Source of the DNA: Dactylis glomerata
Taxonomy: Eukaryota > Streptophyta > Magnoliopsida > Poales > Poaceae
Assembly (NCBI GenBank): GCA_007115705.1
Contig: QXEO01000531.1
Span: forward strand, 10,562,828 to 10,626,827
Length of the DNA stretch: 64,000 nucleotides
Direction of reading: 5' to 3'
This document shows, piece by piece, positions 22,031-33,157 of the stretch. The position numbers and the translations under genes are program-made. Under the pieces are notes generated by a model. That model ran no database searches. It had not been told where the DNA came from and worked only from the letters and a program-made list of their open reading frames with translations. Every line of letters begins with the position of its first letter. Position 1 is the first letter of the stretch.

Positions 22031-23158
22031 AAAACTAAGTGAAAAACAGATTACCTGAACTGTCTATTACATGCAAGCTGAATTTTTTGTATGTGCAATT
22101 AAACTTTTTATCTGCTTAAACTAAAATCCGTTGAGAAGTAACTTTTTTAATTGTTACAATTAAACTTTCATCTTGTTCAAAGTGAACTTTCGCTCGGTAC
22201 AAAGCGAAATTTTGGCAATTCTAAAAAAAATCCAACAAAACTAAAACTTATAGCGTGTTTTTGGGATGAACTGTTGCGTTTAGTGCATCTAAACTTTCTG
22301 AAGTTGTGTTCCTGAACTGCCGTGTAAGCGCACATGAACTGTCTGCACACTCGCCTCGTAAGCACACATGATCTGCCCGTGCACTTTCTAAACTGCCGCG
22401 TAAGCGCACTCGAACTGCCCGTGCATTACCTAAACTGCCATGTAAGCGCACATAAACTGCCTGCATACTTGCCTCATAAGTGCAACTTAAACTGCTGCGG
22501 CTGTACTGCCTGGAGTCACAGCTTGTACTTTCCTCATAAGCACACTTGAACTACTCTTGTATATGTCTTAGCGGGGTCATTGTCGTATATGTGTTAGCGA
22601 GTTCATTGTGTACTTCCTTCGTAGACACATCTAACTGTCTTAGAGGTAGTGCACTTGAACTTCTCAAAATCACTTGTTATCTTATATGTATTGCCCAATG
22701 ATCAACTTGCCTATCAACTCTTTTCAAATAAATTATTTTCCGATACATTTTTAGGAATTTGAATACTACAACTTTCATTGTTGAATTGCCTCGGTGTAAC
22801 TTCTGTACTGCTGATAATTGAACAGTTGTACTGCCGATTAAAAAACAAAAGGTTAAAAAGGCCAAAAATATTTACTATTAAATGGGAGTCCGTGACGGCG
22901 GTAGGTTTTAAAACACGTTTGACATACATTATTAGAATAATTCTGGACGTCCGATCTACATCACACCGTATGATTTATAAAAGAAGAAACACCTCCATCC
23001 CGCCTACTGATTAAGGAGACAACAAATCAATCAAATTAATGACTTTCCAGGAAATCAATCAATCCGCCCACTGATTAAGAAACGCTATGACTAGGGAAAG
23101 AAAATATCTCTATCCCGTCCACCAATTAAGTTGTCAATCAACCACCGAATTGTAAGTC
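22031..23158. other. AT-rich non-coding stretch
   Basis: No gene seen. Runs of A and T, an AT-rich 5' part, then repeats described separately. 22640-23140 contains TTCAAT- and ATCAATCAAT-rich sequence with no clear ends of a transposon. Origin unknown; decayed transposon is the likeliest guess. Confidence 0.5.
22300..22560. repeat. Degenerate repeat of AACTGCC...TAAGCGCAC motif
   Basis: The phrase AACTGCCGTGTAAGCGCAC recurs with changes about five times at spacings of roughly 45-55 bp (e.g. 22315, 22393, 22433), alternating with GAACTGCCCGTGCA. It gives short shadow ORFs on both strands. Confidence 0.7.
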
Positions 23159-23285
23159 GGTGCGTTTCTAGGAAATCAATCAATCCGTGCGTTTCTAGGA
23201 AATCAATCAATCAGTCTATTGTAAGTTCTTTCCTTTCTTCAACAAGCATTGTCAGTCTGTGCGTTTCCAGGAAATGAATCAATCA
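23159..23285. repeat. GTGCGTTTCTAGGAAATCAA repeat
   Basis: Three close copies of GTGCGTTTCYAGGAAATCAA followed by TCAATC at about 23160, 23187 and 23258; a fourth, weaker copy is near 23043. The first two are directly adjacent. Confidence 0.75.
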
Positions 23286-23838
23286 CGCCACAAGGAAGCT
23301 TCTCCACGCCACCATCACGCCACCGGGTAGCAGATCCACGCTACCATCTCGCCACCGCTCGACGCCTTCGTTCAGCTCCAGACCCACGTGTTAGCTTAAA
23401 GACTCGTAATGAAGATGTAAACGGAATGGGTAAAATCTGAAATCTGTTTGGCTAAGACTGTTAACGTAAACGGGCCGACGAACAATAAAATTGAATGAGC
23501 AGCAGGCACTGCCCCACCGCGCCATGTCCAGTGCCGAGCAAGATGGAGGCATAGGGACTGCATAGCCTCCTGCCATGGAACAATGGCTTTCAGCGATAGT
23601 CATAGCAGAAAGGCCTGCGGCGGCGGCGGCGGCTTGCAGCAACGACGATGGTGGCCATGGGCGGCGTGCAACGTCGACGATGGCGGCCACTGGCAGCGTG
23701 CAACATCGTCGATGGCAGTCACATGCGGCTAGCGATGGCGGCTGCGGGGCGCCGGGCAGCATGACGACGACTGCAGGCTACGTGCGACAGCGGCCACAGA
23801 TGGACAGGTTGTGGCAGCGGATGGCTTACGACGGCAGC
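23286..23838. other. GC-rich, trinucleotide-biased stretch, no gene
   Basis: Rich in GGCGGC and GACGATGG. A block GGCGGCGTGCAACGTCGACG recurs in variant form (GGCAGCGTGCAACATCGTCG) about 45 bp later. Open frames on both strands reflect composition. It was the insertion target of element 3 and continues at 33871. Confidence 0.5.
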
Positions 23839-24580
23839 TATCGTGGGAATTTAGAGACAGTAGCCATGGGGTGGCTTATCAGAGGGGCTCGACGTTGGTG
23901 ACGATGGGTCCGGCTCGGGATTGTGCCAACAGAGACACCACGGTTTACCCAGGTTCAGGGCCCTCCCGGTTGGAGGTAAACCCCTACTTCCTGCCTGCTT
24001 CGTATTGATCGGGTAGTCGCGATTACAGTGCTCCTCGAGCTGTTCGGCTAGAGGAGGAAGAAGAAGATCGGATCTCCCCTATGCTAAGGGTCCAGGCCCC
24101 CTTATATAGACGGGGGCCTGGTTACAGGTTTAGGTGTCGATTCGACCGGCTGCCGGCTCCCCGGCGGCGGTGTCCTTGGCCTGATCCTCTGACCCTGCTC
24201 TGGCAAAGACACTTTATAAAGTGTCTTTTCCCTGGACCGGCATCTGGAGGGCATATCCCCTCCCCTTTGCCTCGGATCCCGTCGTGGGGAAGGGTCTTCG
24301 ATCTCTCATTGGTTGGATGCGGTCGTGGCGCTCGTCACTTCTGTCCTGCGCCCCTGACGATCTTGTCGGGGCCGTTCCGCTTTCGGCGAGACAACCGTTG
24401 GGAAGGTTTGTCTCCATCGCCCGGCTCCAGTCCTCCTCGGTGGAGTCGTCAGCCGGCTGCGGGCGCAGCCGGCCCTTCGGTCGGAGCCGGTCTTCTCGTG
24501 CTGAAGTCGCGGGGACTCCTGGGACACCAGCCGGCATACTGCCTGGCCCGTGATGCGCCCCCTAAGTCATCCCCATGACA
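23839..24580 (-). repeat. 3' LTR of element 3
   Basis: 742 bp; the terminal TG (plus view) is mutated to TA here, otherwise TCGTGGG...CCATGACA. The TATA box (minus CTATATAAGG) at 24102-24111 is the loop of a perfect 10-bp GC-rich inverted repeat (arms 24092-24101 and 24112-24121). A 24-bp perfect palindrome centred on TTTATAAA lies at 24205-24228. Confidence 0.95.
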
Positions 24581-25168
24581 CTAGCCCCCGAAACTGGCGA
24601 AGTCTCATGGGCTAGCATGGGGCTTCGGCGGGTTCTTCCTTTCGCCGAAGTCTTGCTCGTCCTCGTCGAAGTCCCAGGATCTCCGGTTCGGCTTGGTCGC
24701 CCTAGTTGCCGAGGCTGGGCCTCGCGGAGTCCCTCCGGCCGTCTCGGGACGAACCGGCTCCGGTGGTGGCCCGGCTGGCGACCGCGAGCCGGCAGGCCCC
24801 TTCCTGGGAACTTCTTCCCTCGAGGGCTGGACCGAGGCATCACTTGTCCGCACGTCATCGCGTCACGTCCAATTGGCCCCGGCCCACGATCTTTTGCGGC
24901 GACCACGGCGGTTACCCGATCTTTGCGCGTCGTTGTTCGTGACGAAAGGGGGTCAGTTGCCGGCCCGTCGTGGCCGAAATAAGCAACTGACCCGCCCCTT
25001 CACTTTTAAACCGGGGACCGTTCTGGAAACGGAGCATCGGTTGCCCGCTTCTCTTCTTCCTTCTGCATTCGCTCCACTTAGAATCCCCTGCTCCCGAGCT
25101 TTACCTCCAAGGGATTAGGGTTCCTCGCTCGCTCCGCCGCCATTCCACTCATCCAGATCCGCACCCGG
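24581..25168. promoter_or_regulatory. Polypurine tract and leader of the antisense gene
   Basis: Next to the LTR, the minus strand reads GGGGGCTAG (24581-24593), a plausible polypurine tract. The rest is GC-rich with a CCAATTGG segment near 24868 and CTTTTAAACC near 25002, which could serve the plus-strand gene starting at 25169. No ORF is supported. Confidence 0.45.
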
Positions 25169-28100
25169 ATGGCTCCCAAAGCGCCCCGGTCCAAAGGGAA
25201 AGGAACTGCGGCGGGCAAGGACGCCGCTCCGCCCGCCTTGCCGAAGGGATCCTGGGAAGGCTCTTGGGTGAAGGAGAAGCAGATCGAGCTACTGCGTCGG
25301 GGTCGAGTGCTTCCGCCCGCGGACCTCGTGAGCTGCCGTCCTGCCGGCGGCGAACTGGTTCCCGCTCCGGGGCCTGGGGAGACAGTGGTCTTCTATGACC
25401 ATTTCCCCCGGGGCTTCGCGCTGCCCGCCAGCTGCTTCATGCGCCAATTCCTGGACCATTTTCACTTACAACCGCATCACATCGGGGCGAACGCAATGAT
25501 GGTATTGTCCGCATTCGCTGCCCTTTGCGAGGCGTATTTGGGCATCTGGCCCAACGTCGAGCTGTTCCGCCGGCTGATCTTCTTCAAGACCCAGACGGCG
25601 GACACCGTTCCGGTGATATGCGGCACCGCCTCCTTCTACGCCTGCAAGTCCGCTGACTTCCCCGGTATAAAAGGGAAGGAATCTTGCAAGAAGTGGCAGC
25701 GCTCCTTCTTCTATGTGAAGAACCTGAAGGAGGGCGAGGATCATATCAACCTGCCGCCCTTTGAGGCGGGCGGGCCCGAGCGGGAGAACTGGAGTGCCGC
25801 TCCTCCTCGCCCATCGCCGGACATGGAGAAGATTCTTCAGCGGATCTCCACACTGCAAGCGGAGGGTGGCCTGGAGCCGACCGACCTTCTCCTCGCCTTC
25901 CTGGTCGCCCGCGTGTCACCGCTTCAACGCCGCTCGCACAAGATGTGCTTCCTGGGATCCGCTAAGGATCCTACTCGCCATTCCTCCAAGGCGCCGTCAG
26001 CGCTGGAGGTGGCTCGGAAGGTGAACCGTATCGCCGACGCCAAGCTTCAAGCCTCGTGGACGTGGGGGACTGGAGCCGCACGATCGGGACAACCCAATTG
26101 CTGAGGTAAGCTCGTTGGACTTGGCTTCAGGCCTTTGCCTCCTTTGCGACTCTGACCTCTGTTCATTCGGCCCGGGCAGAACTTGTTTGCCCTGCAGGCG
26201 GCAGAGAATTCGACTCAGCGTCAAGCTGGCTTTGCCGCTGATAGAGCCGAATCGGATGATAAAGTCATCTGGGACGAAGCTGAGGAGGTAGAGGACACCG
26301 GCTCTCAGGCCGCCGTCGAGAGCTCCAGCACCACGCAAGGTGACGAAGGAAACGATGAGCTTGAAGACTCGGGCGAACTCCTCGACCACTCCAGTAAGTT
26401 CCCCAGTCCCTCTCTCCTAAGAGATTGGTCCGAAGATGACGATGGCGACGCAGGATTAGCTACCACCCTCGGGGGCGTAGCTCTCCACGTAGCCGCCGCT
26501 GCCGCTGCTGGAGCTCAGGCTCCCCCGATCGTGGATCTGCCAGAGTCTCCCGGGCGACACTCTTCCGCTCCGGAGCCGGTAGAACCTGAAGAGGCTGGAG
26601 ATGATCTGGTCGGCATCAAGAGAAAAGCCCAGCCGGCCTTCTCCGAGCCGGCTGACAAGCGCAAGAAACCAGAGCCGGCGGCGCGGGACTTGCGCCGTCC
26701 CAAGGTGAAGAAGGTGGCCAAGCAGCGGGCTACTGCCATAGCCGGGTGAGCTTCCCGCCTCCTTGCTTCTCATCTTCATTTTACCATCGCGGTCCCGACT
26801 GACTCGGTTGCGGGATGCTCTCTTTGCAGGTCGCCTCTTTCTGTCGATCCGGCTGCCCGACCTCCTCCCGCCGTTGCTTCCGAGGAAATCGTGACCCCGG
26901 CTCCTGAACCCTCCTGCCGCAAGAGGGCGTGCGGGGAAGAGATGGGCGGCGACTCGGGTCGCGCTGAGGACGTTCGCCGCTCCCCGCGGTTGAAGCTTGT
27001 GGCAGGCGACGCTGGGGCAGAGGATTCTGCGCGTCCGGAGGTGCTCGTGGACGCTGTTCTCCACCCAGTCGCCTCACCTACGACTGGCTCCACGCCCGTC
27101 GAGGAAACCGCGCCAGTTGGGGCTGACCTGTCCCCACCTCCTGCTACCGACGACGCCACGGCGGGGAACGCCGCCGTTATCTGCACCTCCCCCGACGTGC
27201 CCAGCCAGGGAAACGCGCGTGAGGCCGCGGCGGGGGAAACGGAAAAGGCCCCGGTGCCGGCTGTCGAGGCTCTTTCCATTCTTGAACTCGTGCCGAGCGT
27301 GCAAGCTATGGTGCCTGTGGCCGGGTCGAGGGTTGGCGCGATTGCTGATTCCCCGCTCCTTGGGCTGGCCTCCAGCTCTGGCGAAGCTTCGCCAGGGCTC
27401 CTCGCCACTCGAGTGGCGAGGAGCGAACGTGGTGACGGCTCGCCAACCCCTGAGGTGGTGACCAAAGGCGCCTCTAGTGGGAAGGCTCTTGTCGCCGCGG
27501 CTGAGTCCAACATTGGCAGTCTGAGCTCCGCCAGTCGCCTTCAGCAGGAGTGGGCGGACACCGCTTCGAGCGCTGATGTCGGAGAGAAGCTCAAGGTGCA
27601 GGGCAGCAAGCCAACTCTGGCGAAGTTGGATAAGCAGTTTACTGCTGCCAAGGGGTCGCTTCAAAACGCCGGCCTCCAACTCCTTGACGCTATACAGGCG
27701 ACCAACGTGCGTGCTGCACCTTTAGCCCCTGGTTCTTTCTGCTATACATCCTAGCCCCCGAGTTTCGAGGTAGCTGTAGAGACAGCTGGCTTGAAAATGG
27801 ATTCTGCTAAGAGTTGTTGCCTTTCCGTTTTTCGCAGGAACTGAATGCGCTTCGAGCTAATGTCTTTCAGAAGCTGCTAGCGAAGTACCGTGCCGGCAAG
27901 ATCCAGTACCAGGACTTGAAGAAAAAACTGGAGAAACTATCAGGTGAGCTCGGGTCCCCTTATTTCGAAAACATTGCTGCTGTCCTTCCTGCTCTTATAC
28001 TTCCGCTTTCAGACTCTGCCTCGCTCATAGCTTCGCTTGAGTCCCAGTTGGCCGACTCGGTGTCGGCCACCACTGTTGAGTCGCTCAAGCGAAAGCACGC

Positions 28101-29169
28101 CGAGGAGCTTCAGGGTCTGCAAGCCTAGGCCGCCCGGGCTCAGGAGCTGGAAATTGAGCTGGCGAAAGCTCGGGAGGCGGGGTCGTCGCTGCAGCTAGAG
28201 TTTGACCGTCGGCTGGCCGAAGAGAAGAGAATCCTCTCCGCGGAGTTTGACAGCAAGGTGAAAGAGCTTCACGCCACCTTGGGGAGCGAGGTCGAGAACC
28301 GCGGCGCCCAAATTGCCGAGCTGCAGACTCTCCGGGGGCTCGACAGCGAGTGTTATGACAAGGAGATCGGCGTTTGGTGCGCCCGCGACCGCAAGGTTCA
28401 ATCCGGCCTGCTAGGACTGGAGGAAGCTCTTCGCGGTATACTTCCTTTCCTATTTCTCGGCTCTTGCCCTTTCATGCCGTCCCCTCACTCTCTGATTGCC
28501 CTTGCAGTAGCCTTCCCTGACTCCGACAAGACTGCCGCGGCGGCGCTGAAGGAGTTCAGGGCGGAACAGAAGATCGTCCCCAGCAGTGACCCCAAGGCCG
28601 AGCTTTCCTCAGGGGAGTTGGTAGCGTTGGCCAAAGGCCGACTCCATCCGGCTGCCAAGCTAGGCAAGGATCTGCATGGAGCCCTTGTTTCCGTCTTCGA
28701 AATCTTGTGGCCGGGAAGGGCGGTGCCTGGCGAGACCCAGGCCCTCCTCCAGTGGGTTCTTCACGCGCCCAACCGGCTTGACATCTGGAAAGAGTCCGTG
28801 GCTCGGGCCGGTGCTCAACAGGCTCTGGAGTTCGTGCTCTCCTGGTATCCGGGCATCAACTTGGACCAGCTGGAGAATCTTCGTGAAGGCGGATTAGCAG
28901 GTCTTGACAAAACCAAGCTCCGCCAGCGCGCCTGTGCCATTGCTGAGTGTGCCGAGACCGACGCGCTTTTCGACGCTGGGGATAGTGACGAATCTTTGGA
29001 TGGCATGGACTTCGAAGAGCCCGACTCTGCGGAAGGACCTCAGAAAGTCTCCGAGGATCTCGCTGGTCACTCCATTCAGCCGTCCCCCAACGGCGATGAC
29101 TTCGTCTTGGCGTCTCGAGCTGGCGATACTACTTCACTGGAGCCGGCTGGCTCGCCAAGCACCCCCTGA
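25169..29169 (+). pseudogene. Six-exon antisense gene of element 3 ('putative gypsy type transposon' protein)
   Basis: My exon model is 25169-26105, 26180-26745, 26830-27706, 27838-27943, 28013-28435 and 28508-29169. All five introns are GT-AG, 66-131 bp long, and exons 2-6 join in frame. The product is about 1,190 residues. Exon 1 has a basic start and the transposon domain (FYDHFPRGFALPASCFMRQF, then LCEAYLGIWPNVELFRRLIF). Exons 2-3 are acidic and proline-rich with a KKVAKQ-type basic patch; exons 4-5 are coiled coil; exon 6 is helical with FVLSWYPGINLDQLENL. Defects are a one-base excess in exon 1, probably in the G-run near 26065, and TAG at 28126-28128. It is a relative of the gene at 732-3501. 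Role unknown; nuclear or particle-associated roles are guesses. Confidence 0.75.
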
Positions 29170-30055
29170 GCGTGTCAGGGTCTTCTTATTCGTTTTTATG
29201 TACGCAGAACTCATGTCGTGCCCAACAACATTTCGCTCGTTTGTACTGATGACACTTCACCCCGAGTTCCTTACGTACTGATTTCTAACTGTTTATGGAC
29301 CGGATTTGACCTGATCCCTTTCGGCTTTTTCCTTTATCTCCCCATCCTTCGGCCCTTCTACCCTTCTACCCCCAGCCGGCAGCCTGGTGCCGGCTGGTCT
29401 CCCTTGGACCGACAGCCGAATGTCGGTCTAGGGCGGGAGCGTGCCGCGGGATGAGGAGTAGTACTTCGGCGTATAAGAAATCTGGCTTGGTCCGGTCCAC
29501 GCACAGCTATTAACCAATGCGCGCGGTTTTTGGGTGAGCGTTCGTTAACGGCTCCGCGCTCTGTCCTCTTAGCGATTCCCAGTGCGAGTGACCTGCCGGC
29601 TCCATTGCCCTTGACTTGGGTTGGAGGTTTGGCTTGGGGTTCGGCTCGCACACGGTACTTATTCGTCTAACAAGGGATTCGATTCGTCAGGTCGTGGGCG
29701 TCTCCTCTTAGCGACTTTCCTAAGTGGGTGACCTGCCGGCTCCATCCTATGCGATGTAGGGTAGAGGTTGGGCTCGGGGTCCGGTCCGCACACAGTACTC
29801 GCTCGGCTGACGAGAGGATCGTTTCATCGGGTTGGGGCTGCCGGCTCCCGTTCGGAGCCGGTTTCCAGCCCCCGTGAATAACGCTTAGAAAGGTAAAAGG
29901 TACTTCAGAGCACTTTTCCAGGGTTCAGCCGTATGCCGCCCAACTTTCTTTTATTCAACGACACTTGTTCGAGATACAAGGTTTTTGCCTTGGCTTAGCC
30001 GAAGGTCTTAAGCGATCTTGGACTTGTCTCAGGTGAAGCTGCGAAACGCTTCCCC
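29170..30055. repeat. GC-rich spacer with a ~140-bp tandem repeat
   Basis: No gene. TCCTCTTAGCG recurs at 29563 and 29703, each followed about 25 bp later by GTGACCTGCCGGCTCCAT and then a GGGTTGGAGG- and CGCACAC-containing stretch, giving two ~140-bp units, with a weaker trace before. It occupies the place where RT to integrase would stand in a full element. Confidence 0.65.
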
Positions 30056-33000
30056 CTACCTCGAGGAGGAGCCAGCCCCCGAGACAAGAGCTTTTGACTC
30101 CTTGCCCGCTTCGGGCGGGACTTCCTTGGGAAGGCTTGCCGGCTGGAGGTGTGGAGCCGGCAGTCCCGACGCCGGGCGGTCCGGCTGGACTGCAGCCACC
30201 CTCCGCAGCAGTTGTCGCTTCTCCTCAGCAATGACCAAGGCCTCCGCCAGTTTGGAACTGGCTCTCGCGCACTCTATTGACTTCTTGTAGCATCCAATGA
30301 CAGTAATCACCCCGCGAGGGCCTGGGAGCTTCATTTTCAAGTAAGCGTAATGCGGGACCGCCATGAACTTGGCCAAGGCTGGTCGGCCAAGCAACGCGTG
30401 GTAGGGGCTATTGAGGTCTACCACCTCGAACCAGATCGGCTCGTGACGATGATTGTCCTTCTCGCCAAACAGCACCTCCAACTCAATCCTTCCCATTGGC
30501 ATACACGAGTGCCCAGGCACAATCCCATGGAAGGTGAGCTTGGTTGGCTTCAGTTGGATCTCTGGGATTCCGAGCTTCTCCATCGAAGTGCGGTAGAGAA
30601 GGTTGATGTTGCTGCCTCCATCAATGAGTACGCGCGAGAATCGGCAGGTATGCATCTCAGAGAACACGATTGGGTTCAAGACTAGCGCGTAGCCCCCGGG
30701 CCTCGGCATGAGCGGCGGGTGATCTTCACCCCCCCAGGTAATCGACGCGTCAGACCAATGCATGTACTGAGGCCCAACTTGCACGATTGCATTCTCCTCA
30801 ACACCAAACCACGGTTCATCCTTTGGCTCCTCTACCTGGGAAGTGAATACATGGTATTGCTCCACATTCGCTTCCCCGGGGTAGTCCCCTGCTGCCTTGG
30901 CCGGTTGCCGATTCTTGTTTCCATGTGCTTCAGCTGGCGGGCCCGGCGGTGGTCCGGGCAGTTGGTGATTTCCCTGCTCCAGATCCCTGGTGAAGCTGCA
31001 TTGGCGAGTGGTATGCGCTGCCGGCTTGCCTGAAACGCTATGGAATTTGCAGGGTTGGTCTAGCATCACCTCGATGGTGTACTTGTCCTTGCTGAATTTG
31101 TCCCCTTTGCGCTTTTGGCTTCCACCCGTAGCCCCCGGGCTTCCTTGAACAGCGGCTACTTGCTGGGAGCCGTACTTGTTGTCACGGCGTTCGTCTTTCC
31201 TCTTGCCATGTCGATCACGGTTGTGATGTCCTCCTTGGCCGGCTGCCGGCTGAGGCTGGTTTCCAGCTGGCGCTGGCTCAGCGCATTGCACTCTTGCTGC
31301 AGAATCGGCAGAAGCGTACTTGTCCGCTATCGCCATGAAGTCCGCCATTGACTTCGGCTCGGCTCTGTGGAGCTTGTGCTTCAGCAGGGTCCCTTCCCTG
31401 CATCCGTCCGCGAAGTAGCCGATGGCCTGCTCCTCGCCCACCCCTTCGCATGAGTTGCGCAGCTCGGACCATCTCGTGAGGTAGTCACGGTCTGGCTCGT
31501 CGGGGCCTTGCTTGCAGAGGGCCAGCTGTCATGGGCGGGGAGGTCGCTTGTAGGTTCCCGTGAAGTTCTTGATGAACGCCTCCTGGAAATCATGCCAGGA
31601 GTTGATCTGCAGGGCCGGCAGGCTGTTGAGCCACGTCCGGGCCGATCCTGTCAACATGAGTGGTGCGTAACGCACTGCTGTCCTCTTATTGCCGCCCGCG
31701 ATGTCGACGGCTGTGACGTAGTCCGACAGCCAGTCCTTCGGCTTCACCGCCCCAGTGTATTTGGGCATGTCTCGTGGGAGCGCGAACTTGGCCGGGAAAG
31801 GCTCGTTGCGGATGCGAGGGCCGAAACAGACGGGTCCTGCCGAGGATTCCTCCTCGTCGAACTTGGAGTCCGCCAGCAGGTTGAGCCGATGGTGGGCGTC
31901 GTCCTTTGGCGGGTCGACGCGTTCCCCGATCCTCTGGCTCACGTGTGAGCGAGCTGGATGATGACCTTGAGCGCCCTGGCTGGCTCCCTGGGCCGGCTGG
32001 GCTGGCGCCACGGACTTGCCGCGCGCCGGTTCCACCTCGTCTGCCCGAAGAGGGTGACGGGGCCTGCTGGTAACCGCGGCGGGATCTCGAGGCTGCCGGT
32101 TGTGGTGGCCAGAGTGCTGGGTACGGTGGTTTCCACCGCTTTTGCCTGGAGCTCGATTGCTCCGGCTGTGCTCCGCAGGGCCGTGGTTTGGCGACGAAGC
32201 TTCTCCATGCGACTTGTTCTGACCAGCCACGACGATACGGTTCTCGCCTCGCGTGCCGCTCGCCTCTCCGCGTGGCTCCATCGCCTGCTGCTGCAGATCG
32301 GCTGCGTCCAGGAGTTCTTGGATCCGGGCTTGCTTCTCCCGTAGGTCCTTGCCTTGCAGTCCGTCCAGCTCAGAGGTGATGTAGCGCGCGGCGCGGAGAT
32401 TCTTCGTAGGCGTGCTGTAGGTGGGCTTGTTGATGATCGGAGGTAGCTTCGCCGAGGGCACCGCCTGGTTCAGCTCCGCGCCTAGCTCGCGGCCTCGCTG
32501 ACAAACTTGTCCTGCCCGGCTTGGGCCATCTCCAGCTGGGGTAAAGCCATGGGCGACGTTGTATTCGTTGATCGTGGAGAGGACGCGTCGACGGGTGTCG
32601 TCGACGTCGACCGCTTCCTTGAGAAGGTTGAGGCGCGTCCGCTCCAGATCCTCGGAGGCCTTGACCGGATCCGCAGAGATGTCGAGCGGAGCGCGCAGGT
32701 CCATGATGGCTGCGTCCAGCACGTCCCGCTCTGGAGGTGGACGATCTTGTTCCGGTGGAGGTGGGCGTTCGAGCGGCGGGCGCGCGGAGCGCGGTAGGCC
32801 GCCGCCACCATCCTCCTCCAGGGCCCGCACCTCGACCATGTTGCAAAAGTCGATGCTTTCGCCGTCGTCGGAGTCTGTGTCACAGAGTGGGTCAAGCACA
32901 TCGGTTACCTCTTCCGGGAAGGGCTTGGCGACGTAGAAGCGGTGGCTGCTGACGTCGAGGAAGGAGCCGCTGTTGCCGAAGCCGTTCTTGAAGTGGGCCA

Positions 33001-33157
33001 AGTTGTCGTCGACGCAGTCGAAGGTGCCGAACCTCCAGACGAGGCCGGAGGCGACGTTCTCGCCGGAGGGTCCCAGCCGGAACTTGACTCCGCTCGCCAC
33101 CGCGCTTTGCCCCACGGTGGGCGCCAACTGTCGTGGGAATTTAGAGACAGTAGCCAT
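30056..33157 (-). pseudogene. gag-protease of element 3, one frame with one stop
   Basis: The frame starts at ATG 33157, inside the 5' LTR, crosses the primer site as RQLAPTVGQ and runs 1,034 codons, with a single TGA at 31529-31531. N-terminal residues 1-300 are acidic then charged and coiled; the capsid core includes WLSDYVTAVDIAGGNKRTAV and WLNSLPALQINSWHDFQEAF. The TGA falls just after TYKRPP, where an arginine CGA would be expected. Then come LTRWSEL, a knuckle-like CKFHSVSGKPAAHTTRQC, and a retropepsin with VLIDGGSNINLLYRTSM and YHALLGRPALAKFMAVP. It ends at TAG 30056-30058 with no RT beyond. Gag builds particles; the protease would mature them. Confidence 0.85.
33109..33128 (-). promoter_or_regulatory. 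Primer binding site of element 3
   Basis: GTTGGCGCCCACCGTGGGGC on the minus strand, directly after the LTR end CACGACA; identical to that of element 2. Confidence 0.92.

Noticed and set aside
24214..24578. ORFs of about 110-165 codons, repeated at 33490-33916
   Set aside because: They lie inside the two LTR copies of element 3 and repeat only because the LTR does.
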